DNA from: CAZQEZ01 sp964592475
Lineage (GTDB): Bacteria > Bacteroidota > Bacteroidia > Cytophagales > Cyclobacteriaceae
NCBI GenBank assembly: GCA_964592475.1
Contig: CAZQEZ010000155.1
Location: forward strand, 1-9,254
Length of the DNA: 9,254 nucleotides
Direction: 5' to 3'
A program made the position numbers and the translations under genes. The notes below the pieces were generated by a model. The model was given only the letters and a program-made list of their open reading frames with translations, searched no databases and had not been told where the DNA came from. Shown here piece after piece: positions 1 through 5,724 of this stretch. Every line of letters starts with the position of its first letter. Position 1 is the first letter of the stretch.

Positions 1-52
1 ACAATCTTTGTCTACATCGTTCCGCCAAAAGTCGGACAAGTGGACAAGTTAA

Positions 53-88
53 GAGGGGGAAGTCCGCTGGCGGACAGGGGGTGAGGAG
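53..88. repeat. Truncated copy (A) of palindromic intergenic repeat
   Basis: The stretch GAGGGGGAA, then the hairpin GTCCGC (62-67) / GCGGAC (70-75), then AGGGGGTGAGGAG matches the right part of the complete copy at 192-262. The left outer arm (CCTCACCCCC) and the left half of the first hairpin are absent from 1-52. The hairpin differs from the complete copy by a paired change (T-A replaced by C-G) that keeps the stem. Just upstream, GGACAAGT is repeated in tandem (34-41 and 42-49), and TCCGCC (21-26) could pair with GGCGGA (69-74), so the left side looks rearranged rather than simply cut off. Confidence 0.75.
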
Positions 89-191
89 TTTTCAACATTT
101 TCAAGTAAATTTATTTTGCTTTATATTCTCATTCTTTAGTTGTATCAAATTTCTGCTTTAATAAATTATTTGCACTAATTAAGCCCTTTTC

Positions 192-262
192 TTCCTCACC
201 CCCTGGCCCCCTCTCCATTTGGAGAGGGGGAAAGTCTGCTTCAGCAGACTGGGGGTGAGGAG
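192..262. repeat. Complete nested palindromic repeat (copy B), three-way-junction fold
   Basis: This is the full-length element. An outer stem of 11 bp pairs 193-203 (TCCTCACCCCC) with 251-261 (GGGGGTGAGGA). Inside it lie two hairpins: 207-216 with 221-230 (CCCCCTCTCC/GGAGAGGGGG, loop ATTT), and 233-239 with 244-250 (AGTCTGC/GCAGACT, loop TTCA). Only TGG and AA separate the stems, so a single strand can fold into a three-way junction and duplex DNA could extrude a cruciform. From general knowledge, repeats starting CCTCACCCCCTGGCCCC are common between genes in Bacteroidota. There is no ORF inside. It could act as a transcription terminator in either direction or be a non-autonomous mobile element; the sequence alone does not decide. 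Confidence 0.85.
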
Positions 263-356
263 TTAATCTGTATTTTTATTTCTAATTAATAAAACTAATA
301 ATTCATTTTTCTATTTGTGACCAGCTTTATTTTGCTGTGCTATACTTTTAACTTAT

Positions 357-372
357 TCCTCACCCCCTGGCC
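357..372. repeat. Half copy (C) of the palindromic repeat, left arm only
   Basis: TCCTCACCCCCTGGCC is identical to 193-208 of the complete copy. Similarity stops after 372, where the remains of a DUF559 gene begin in the opposite orientation. The repeat boundary therefore coincides with the broken end of that gene. Confidence 0.75.
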
Positions 373-558
373 TGATTTTTGATTTGATACTTTATAAACA
401 CTTCCATCTAATTCAATCCCTACTTTAGCTTCAGAACAGTAAAAGTCTAAAATATATAAAATTGAAATATTTTAAGAGTGAATCCTGTCATCTTGTAATT
501 ACCAATAAGTATATCCACACAATAAATCATATAGAGCCTTATTTTTCAATCTTCTTGC
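370..558 (-). pseudogene. Degenerate DUF559 (Vsr-like) endonuclease remnant
   Basis: One minus-strand frame reads, from about 558 downward, ARRLKN, KALYDLLCG, then (447 to 391) DFYCSEAKVGIELDGSVYK followed by VSNQK. This closely resembles the DUF559 core motif, DFYC-x4-L-x-IE-x-DG-x-x-H, plus the preceding LR...LW helix of that family. DUF559 proteins are about 120-residue relatives of the very-short-patch-repair endonuclease fold. The remnant is dead. In-frame TAA stops lie at 499-501 and 472-474, the FRRQHP-type segment before DFYC is eroded, the usual His after DG is Tyr, and the C-terminal third is missing because the frame enters the palindromic repeat at 372. No start codon is evident. 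The DFYC...DG motif is convincing; the N-terminal extent is less certain. Confidence 0.7.
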
Positions 559-659
559 TTATTTACTTTATGCATCTTTTTCAAAAATTTTAAATAAGAT
601 AACTTGGAAAATAAATAAATGCTGCAATAACTAAACTTACTGGAAAATTTTCAAATTGC

Positions 660-1286
660 TCAATCTACCGCTTGCTTCTTTTTCTTCTTGGATGATGGTT
701 TGTAAATTAAAATTAAATAGAAGCTAATGCCAATTAGCACCAAAAAACCAACTTCCAGATAAGCAAGTGTGTCTGAACTTTTAAACACCCGATTGGAAGA
801 GCTTATCAATCTTTTACCTTCAGTCAGTTGTATTTCTGAAAGAATATACATGTTCTGCCAGATTTTTTCGTAACGACTGTTAAATAAAGCATGCCAATCG
901 TCATGGTTGAGATTAGAATATTCCTGAAGGTAATGCCTTTCCTTTGATAATAGGGCATCAAAATTTTCCTGCAATTTGTTTAATTGAATTGATTCACGCT
1001 CCGTTAGCCTGGTATTAGCAAATTTATTCAATAATACTTGTATTGAATCATTAATTGCTCGATGGTCATTAGCAAACTTTTGAGGGTTTTCGCTGATAAG
1101 ATAATCTTTCTTTTGCTCAAGTTGACGAGAAATTATAAAAAGATAGTTTTTTACCACCAAACGATCTTCGTAGATGGAAGTAAATTTATCTTGTAAAATA
1201 GAAAAATAATTTTTATCGATTTGGTGAGTAACATATAATATTAATCCAAATACACTCAATATAACAATAATCTTTACCTTTTGCAT
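660..1286 (-). CDS. Membrane-anchored four-helix-bundle (4HB_MCP-like) sensor protein without output domain
   Basis: A 208-residue protein with an N-terminal membrane segment (about residues 4-21), a mostly helical, charged extracytoplasmic region of about 150 residues, a second membrane segment (about 176-195) and a short Lys-rich cytoplasmic tail (KPSSKKKKKQAVD). The stretch around IYEDRLVVKNYLF (38-50) resembles the opening of the chemoreceptor four-helix-bundle domain (PF12729 type), which senses small ligands in methyl-accepting chemotaxis proteins. There is no HAMP, methyl-accepting or kinase domain, so it cannot signal as an ordinary chemoreceptor. The start is firm: a perfect AAGGAGG (1295-1301) lies 8 nt upstream of the ATG, which is unusual in this phylum. 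It lies 107 bp downstream of the SDR39U1 gene on the same strand and is probably transcribed on its own. The family call rests on pattern only; the ligand and partner are unknown. Confidence 0.6.
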   Translation of the reverse strand: MQKVKIIVILSVFGLILYVTHQIDKNYFSILQDKFTSIYEDRLVVKNYLFIISRQLEQKKDYLISENPQKFANDHRAINDSIQVLLNKFANTRLTERESIQLNKLQENFDALLSKERHYLQEYSNLNHDDWHALFNSRYEKIWQNMYILSEIQLTEGKRLISSSNRVFKSSDTLAYLEVGFLVLIGISFYLILIYKPSSKKKKKQAVD

Positions 1287-1294
1287 AATCTGAG

Positions 1295-1301
1295 CCTCCT
1301 T
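1295..1301 (-). promoter_or_regulatory. Strong Shine-Dalgarno for the four-helix sensor gene
   Basis: Read on the minus strand this is AAGGAGG, ending 8 nt before the ATG at 1286. It is the only canonical ribosome binding site I see in the window. Bacteroidota usually initiate on AT-rich leaders with weak or no SD, so this gene may be translated or regulated differently from its neighbours. Confidence 0.7.
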
Positions 1302-1393
1302 ATTTTAATAAGCAATAATATTTGTAATGTACACAATTATTACGCCAAGAAAAACTTTTCCTGTAAATTATTTTTATTTTAACTATACAGCTA

Positions 1394-2302
1394 TTACTTC
1401 AATAAGTCCTGCAATGCATCGCCCAGGTGTGGATATTTAAACTTAAATCCATTCATTTCAATTTTTTTACTGCTCACTATTTGGCTACTCAGTACGGTAA
1501 GCGCCATCTCTCCCAGTGCTAATTTTAAAGCAAAAGCTGGTACCGGAGGCAGAAACATTGGTTTATTTACAGTTTTAGCAGCTATTTTGGTAAAGTCTTT
1601 ATTGGTAACTGGATTAGGAGATACAGCATTATAGATACCTTCCATGTTAGTATCTTCAATAGCTCGTATATACATTTCACAAAGATCGTCCAGGTGAATC
1701 CAACTCATAAATTGCTTACCGGATCCTAAAGGTGCACCCACGCCCAGCTTTACAGGTTGCAGTATTTTGGGCAGCGCACCGCCTTTTTCACTAAGTACAA
1801 TACCAGTTCTAAATTGAACTCGTCTTATCCCTAATTTATCTACTAATTGTACTTTGCTTTCCCATTCGCGGGTAACATATGCAAGAAAATCTTCTCCAGC
1901 GCGCGTTTCTTCCGTACAAATTTTATCGCCAGCATCTCCACCGTAGTACCCAGTTGCTGAGCTGGCAATAAATGCTTCTACACCATGATTAACTTGCTGC
2001 AAACGTTGATATAAAAGGAATGATGACTCTGTTCTACTTTTTAAAATTATCTCTTTATAATCTTCAGTCCATCGTTTACCAGCAACACTTGCACCAGCCA
2101 AATGTACAATTGCACGAGCTTTTTCTACTGCACCTTCCTCTACTATTTGCTTTTTTATATCCCATTTATAGGTTTTTATTTCCTCCGCACCCGTTTTAGT
2201 CCTACTCAAGTGTGCTACATCATAGCCACGTTCAATTAAAAGATGAGTGAGCTTAGTACCAATTAATCCTGTGCCCCCTGTAATTAAAATATGCTTTGCC
2301 AT
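1394..2302 (-). CDS. TIGR01777/SDR39U1 family NAD(P)-dependent epimerase-like protein
   Basis: A 302-residue atypical extended short-chain dehydrogenase. The N-terminus carries the dinucleotide-binding GGTGLIG (residues 9-15) after the first beta strand. The HLAGA segment (67-71), SSATGYYGG (114-122, with the family's conserved YYG), the FRTGIVLS-x-x-GGAL stretch (164-176) and the SWIHLDDL segment (200-207) are all characteristic of TIGR01777. The C-terminal 50 residues (PPVPAFALKLALGEMA onward) match the DUF1731 tail that defines the family. Members are widespread and their physiological substrate is poorly established; some were annotated as cell-division inhibitor SulA, which is not a safe name here. 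The length is normal and no residues appear to be missing. The CDGSH gene lies 60 bp upstream on the same strand, so the two may share a transcript, but no functional link is evident. Confidence 0.9.
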   Translation of the reverse strand: MAKHILITGGTGLIGTKLTHLLIERGYDVAHLSRTKTGAEEIKTYKWDIKKQIVEEGAVEKARAIVHLAGASVAGKRWTEDYKEIILKSRTESSFLLYQRLQQVNHGVEAFIASSATGYYGGDAGDKICTEETRAGEDFLAYVTREWESKVQLVDKLGIRRVQFRTGIVLSEKGGALPKILQPVKLGVGAPLGSGKQFMSWIHLDDLCEMYIRAIEDTNMEGIYNAVSPNPVTNKDFTKIAAKTVNKPMFLPPVPAFALKLALGEMALTVLSSQIVSSKKIEMNGFKFKYPHLGDALQDLLK

Positions 2303-2362
2303 ATAAAAAATTTGCTCTTTATTTGCCTGAGAATTGAATAATGATTTTAATATTGATTGCTA

Positions 2363-2563
2363 CTAAAAAGCTTCTGCTTTATGCTCAAAGTGGCCTTTAT
2401 GTGATCCGTCGCAAAAAGGTTTGTTAGATGATCTTCCACAACGACATAAAAAAATATTTTTCTTGCCTGATAAATTATATGGCTTACCATTCTGATCCAG
2501 TAGTTCAAAATCACCATCTACTTTCACCGATCCATTGTCAAAAATTGTTAGTTTCGCGCTCAT
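2363..2563 (-). CDS. Small CDGSH-type iron-sulfur protein
   Basis: A 66-residue protein whose C-terminal half carries the complete [2Fe-2S] ligand set of the CDGSH (mitoNEET-like) family: Cys40, Cys42, Cys51 and His55 in the pattern C-x-C-x2-S-x5-C-D-G-S-H. The N-terminus (MSAKLTIFDNGSVKVDGDFEL) forms the short beta-rich lead-in common to single-domain bacterial members, and there is no membrane anchor, so it is probably cytoplasmic. I prefer the ATG at 2561-2563. The frame stays open to an ATG at 2600-2602, but the extra 13 residues (MVINQLLYFNYFF) are hydrophobic, AT-driven and unlike the family. These proteins carry a redox-active labile cluster; the partner is unknown. It reads toward the SDR39U1 gene 60 bp downstream. 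Confidence 0.88.
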   Translation of the reverse strand: MSAKLTIFDNGSVKVDGDFELLDQNGKPYNLSGKKNIFLCRCGRSSNKPFCDGSHKGHFEHKAEAF

Positions 2564-2602
2564 AAAAAAATAATTAAAGTATAACAATTGATTTATAACC
2601 AA

Positions 2603-2836
2603 TCAACCCTATCGAAAGTTTTTGCGAAAACTTCTTATCACTTATTCTCAGTTTCATAATATCCCATTGAAATAATTGGCAATGCCAACCGATAAATCTG
2701 CTACCTTCATACAATATAGCTGCTGCCGCGTTGTGCGCTTTTACTTAGCATGAATAAATGGCCAACACCGCGTAGAAAGATATGAATCTATTAAAATTTT
2801 AATAAAAGAAGAGCGCGATGAAACCTAATCCGGGGT
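2603..2836. other. Intergenic region between the CDGSH gene and the nucleotide-sugar operon
   Basis: This 234-bp stretch lies downstream of rmlA and upstream of the CDGSH gene. It has no coding region I can support; the minus-strand frames break after fewer than about 25 codons. It contains a perfect 16-bp AT palindrome, TATTAAAATTTTAATA, at 2789-2804. A weak AAACC/GGTTT pairing lies just after the rmlA stop, too poor to call a terminator. The CDGSH promoter should lie here, but I find no clear -33/-7 pair. Confidence 0.5.
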
Positions 2837-3697
2837 TTATTTAATTAAGTTTAGCAGATAATCTCCGTAACCACTTTTTTGCAAAGGCTCTGCCAAAGAT
2901 TCTAATTGACTTTTATTGATAAAATTCATGCGGTAGGAAATTTCTTCAATACAGCCAATTTTTAATCCCTGTCGTTGCTCTATTACTTTTACAAATTCGC
3001 CTGCTTGCATCAACGATTCGAAAGTACCTGTATCCAGCCAGGCCGTTCCGCGACTCAGGATGCCCACGTTTAATTTATCCTTTTTCAGATAAATTTTATT
3101 TACATCCGTAATTTCATACTCGCCTCGTGGACTTTTCTTTAAATTTTTGGCTATTTCTACCACTTCATTATCATAAAAATAAAGACCGGGTACCGCGTAA
3201 TTAGATTTAGGATGCCGCGGCTTTTCTTCAATGGAAAGTGCTTTTTGATTATTGTCAAAATCTACCACACCATAGCGATGAGGATCTTGCACATGATAAG
3301 CAAATATAACTCCACCATCAGGATCGTTGTGAGATTGTAGAAGTTTCATTAGCCCTGACCCGTAAAAAATATTATCCCCCAGTATTAAAGCAACCTTATC
3401 GTTAGCAATAAATTCTTGGCCAATTACAAAAGCTTGTGCCAGTCCTTCCGGCTTTCGCTGCACAGCATAAGAAAATGAACAACCAAGGGATTTTCCATCG
3501 CCCAGCAATTTTTCAAAATTTGGTAAATCGTGCGGCGTAGAAATAATTAATACTTCTTTGATACCAGCCACCATTAATATTGATAATGGATAGTAGATCA
3601 TTGGTTTGTCATACACAGGCATTAGCTGCTTGCTTACTGCCAGCGTGAGTGGGTGTAACCGGGTACCGGAACCACCGGCTAAAATTATTCCTTTCAT
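2837..3697 (-). CDS. rmlA: Glucose-1-phosphate thymidylyltransferase
   Basis: A 286-residue cytoplasmic nucleotidyltransferase that joins dTTP and glucose-1-phosphate to give dTDP-glucose, the first step of dTDP-deoxysugar synthesis. The N-terminal signature GGSGTRLHPLT (8-18) binds the nucleotide, followed by SKQLMPVYDKPMIYYPLS (22-39). LGDNIF (106-111) includes metal-binding Asp108, EEKP (157-160) has the sugar-phosphate lysine, and WLDTGT (220-225) has the second metal ligand, Asp223. The length and all key residues fit short-form RmlA/RfbA enzymes, which are usually feedback-inhibited by dTDP-rhamnose at an allosteric site. It is the last gene of the operon, starting 12 nt after the rmlB stop. 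No rmlC or rmlD follows, so the final sugar cannot be told from this window. Confidence 0.97.
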   Translation of the reverse strand: MKGIILAGGSGTRLHPLTLAVSKQLMPVYDKPMIYYPLSILMVAGIKEVLIISTPHDLPNFEKLLGDGKSLGCSFSYAVQRKPEGLAQAFVIGQEFIANDKVALILGDNIFYGSGLMKLLQSHNDPDGGVIFAYHVQDPHRYGVVDFDNNQKALSIEEKPRHPKSNYAVPGLYFYDNEVVEIAKNLKKSPRGEYEITDVNKIYLKKDKLNVGILSRGTAWLDTGTFESLMQAGEFVKVIEQRQGLKIGCIEEISYRMNFINKSQLESLAEPLQKSGYGDYLLNLIK

Positions 3698-3709
3698 AGC
3701 TTTTGGTTT

Positions 3710-4771
3710 TTATGATTCGTATTGTTCCAGGTAGTACTTTTGATACATGCCTGAAGTTACATTATGAAGCCATTCATCATTTTCGAGGTACCAATCTACT
3801 GTTTTTTCCAGCCCTTCGGCAAACTGTAAAGATGGTTGCCATCCCAATTCTTTCATTATTTTATTAGCATCAATCGCGTATCGCAAGTCGTGGCCGGCCC
3901 TGTCCTTTACAAAAGTGATGAGCTGCTCTGATGTGCCTTCGGCTTTTCCTAACTTTTTATCCATCACTTTACAAAGCAGACGAATTAAAGCAATGTTACT
4001 CCACTCATTAAAACCGCCAATATTGTATGTTTCACCTATTTTACCTTTATGATAAACCATATCTATAGCCCTGGCATGATCAATTACATATAACCAGTCA
4101 CGCACGTTTTCACCTTTGCCATAAACCGGTAGCGGCTTATTATTTTTTATATTGTTAATGCATAACGGGATTAATTTTTCCGGAAATTGATTGGGTCCGT
4201 AATTGTTGGAACAGTTGGAAATTACAATTGGTACATTATATGTATTGTAGTAAGCCCTTACAAAATGATCTGAACTGGCTTTTGCAGCGGAATAGGGTGA
4301 TTTGGGATCATATGAAGTAGATTCAAGAAAATAACCTCCTTCGTCAAGGGATCCATAAACTTCATCAGTAGAAATATGATAAAAAAGTTTTCCTTCACAA
4401 TCATCAGCCTTCCAAATAGCTTTGGTAGCATTCAATAAATTGACCGTACCTACTACATTGGTCATGATAAACTCCATTGGATTTTTAATGGATCGGTCTA
4501 CGTGCGACTCAGCAGCCAGGTGAATAATGCTGTCAAATTTTTCCTTTTCAAAAAGCTGAAAAACAAATTTCTCATCTACTATATCACCTTTTATAAAAGT
4601 GTAATTAGACTCATTTTCAATGGCTTTCAGGTTTTCCAGATTGCCGGCATAAGTAAGATTATCCAGGTTAAATATTTGATAATCAGGATATTTTTTTACA
4701 AACAGCCTAACCACGTGAGAGCCTATAAAACCTGCACCACCGGTAATCAATATTTTCTTTTGATCACTCAT
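3710..4771 (-). CDS. rmlB: dTDP-glucose 4,6-dehydratase
   Basis: A 353-residue extended SDR enzyme that converts dTDP-glucose to dTDP-4-keto-6-deoxyglucose with tightly bound NAD. Visible motifs are GGAGFIG (11-17) for NAD, HLAAESHVDRS (84-94), the catalytic triad loop STDEVYG with Thr135-Asp136-Glu137, and the Tyr160-x3-Lys164 pair. SNNYGPNQFPEKLIP, which contacts the nucleotide sugar, and VRDWLYVIDHARA follow. The Asp-Glu pair separates true dehydratases from epimerases of the same fold, so the call is specific. The ATG overlaps the stop of uxs by 4 nt (4768-4771, ATGA), indicating translational coupling. It makes the substrate branch point for rhamnose, fucosamine-type or amino-deoxy sugars. 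Confidence 0.96.
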   Translation of the reverse strand: MSDQKKILITGGAGFIGSHVVRLFVKKYPDYQIFNLDNLTYAGNLENLKAIENESNYTFIKGDIVDEKFVFQLFEKEKFDSIIHLAAESHVDRSIKNPMEFIMTNVVGTVNLLNATKAIWKADDCEGKLFYHISTDEVYGSLDEGGYFLESTSYDPKSPYSAAKASSDHFVRAYYNTYNVPIVISNCSNNYGPNQFPEKLIPLCINNIKNNKPLPVYGKGENVRDWLYVIDHARAIDMVYHKGKIGETYNIGGFNEWSNIALIRLLCKVMDKKLGKAEGTSEQLITFVKDRAGHDLRYAIDANKIMKELGWQPSLQFAEGLEKTVDWYLENDEWLHNVTSGMYQKYYLEQYES

Positions 4772-5724
4772 TTGTTACCATCTTTTTTTAGTTTTTCTAC
4801 AAAATACTCGTAGGTAGGTTTGAGCCCTTCTGCTCTGGAAAACTTAGGTTGCCACCCTAATATTTCTTTGGCTTTAGTAATATCAGGTTTTCTTTGCTTG
4901 GGGTCATCTGTAGGCAAATCTTTATAGATTACTTTTTGATTAGTTCCTGTAAGCTTGATAATTTCGTCGGCAAATTCCTTGATGGTAATTTCGTCGGGAT
5001 TACCAATATTTACCGGTAGGTGATAATCACTCATCAGCAATCGATATATTCCTTCTACCAGATCATCTACATAACAAAAGGATCGTGTTTGCGAACCATC
5101 GCCAAAAACTGTTAGATCTTCACCCCGTAAAGCCTGCCCAATAAAAGCCGGCAACACTCGCCCGTCGTTTAATCGCATTCTGGGCCCATAGGTATTAAAA
5201 ATACGAATGATACGAGTATCAAGGCCGTGAAAGGTATGATAAGCCATGGTCATGCTTTCCTGAAAACGTTTTGCTTCGTCGTACACGCCACGAGGTCCTA
5301 CACAGTTTACATTTCCCCAATATTCTTCTTTTTGTGGATGCACCATAGGATCTCCATAAACCTCCGATGTAGAAGCTACCAAAATGCGTGCTTTTTTATC
5401 CTTTGCTAAACCTAAAAGATTATGCGTACCCAAAGAGCCTACCTTCAAGGTTTGTATGGGCATTTTTAAATAATCTATAGGACTTGCTGGTGAGGCAAAA
5501 TGCAGTATATAGTGTAGTACACCAGGCACATGTACATATTTAGAAACATCTGTATGGTAAAAATCAAAATCTGAATTTTTCATTAAGTGCTCTATGTTGT
5601 CCATTGAACCGGTGAGTAAATTATCCATACCGATTACCTGAAAACCTTCTGCTATGAATCTGTCACATAAATGGGAGCCTAAAAATCCGGCAGCTCCGGT
5701 AATTAATACTTTTTTCTTGCTCAT
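4768..5724 (-). CDS. uxs: UDP-glucuronate decarboxylase (UDP-xylose synthase)
   Basis: A 318-residue extended SDR protein. GAAGFLGSH (10-18) binds NAD. HFASPASPIDYLKMPIQTL (75-93) is highly characteristic of UDP-xylose synthases, as are ASTSEVYGDP (117-126) with Ser120-Glu121, GVYDEAKRF with Tyr148 and Lys152, and RIFNTYGPRMR. The enzyme oxidises UDP-glucuronate at C4, loses CO2 and re-reduces to UDP-xylose. The gene sits directly after ugd, which makes its substrate, with a 4-nt ATGA overlap at 5721-5724, so pathway order matches gene order. There is no membrane anchor or ArnA-type fused formyltransferase domain, so it is the soluble stand-alone type. A UDP-glucose 4-epimerase is less likely because of the HFASPASP and YDEAKR motifs. 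Confidence 0.93.
   Translation of the reverse strand: MSKKKVLITGAAGFLGSHLCDRFIAEGFQVIGMDNLLTGSMDNIEHLMKNSDFDFYHTDVSKYVHVPGVLHYILHFASPASPIDYLKMPIQTLKVGSLGTHNLLGLAKDKKARILVASTSEVYGDPMVHPQKEEYWGNVNCVGPRGVYDEAKRFQESMTMAYHTFHGLDTRIIRIFNTYGPRMRLNDGRVLPAFIGQALRGEDLTVFGDGSQTRSFCYVDDLVEGIYRLLMSDYHLPVNIGNPDEITIKEFADEIIKLTGTNQKVIYKDLPTDDPKQRKPDITKAKEILGWQPKFSRAEGLKPTYEYFVEKLKKDGNK

Noticed and set aside
110..336. Direct repeat TTTATTTTGCT at 110-120 and 326-336
   Set aside because: An 11-nt AT-rich match with no extended similarity is plausible by chance in this composition.
1..372. CRISPR array from the spaced repeats
   Set aside because: There are only three copies, of different lengths and truncation, with irregular spacing and no cas genes; the nested palindrome fits an interspersed element instead.
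2564..2602. N-terminal extension of the CDGSH protein to an upstream ATG
   Set aside because: The extra residues MVINQLLYFNYFF are unlike the family, whose members begin at the MSAKLTI-type strand; the downstream ATG at 2561-2563 is preferred.
2821..2838. Intrinsic terminator after rmlA
   Set aside because: Only five AT-rich base pairs (AAACC/GGTTT) can form, and no U-run directly follows, so the hairpin is too weak to call.
4502..4813. Plus-strand open frame of 103 codons
   Set aside because: It lies antisense across rmlB and the uxs end, encodes a Phe/Ile/Lys-rich product with no family resemblance, and is explained by the sense-strand coding.
5227..5409. Plus-strand open frame of 60 codons
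   Set aside because: It is antisense within uxs, Cys/Phe-rich and without motifs; a shadow of a well-supported gene.
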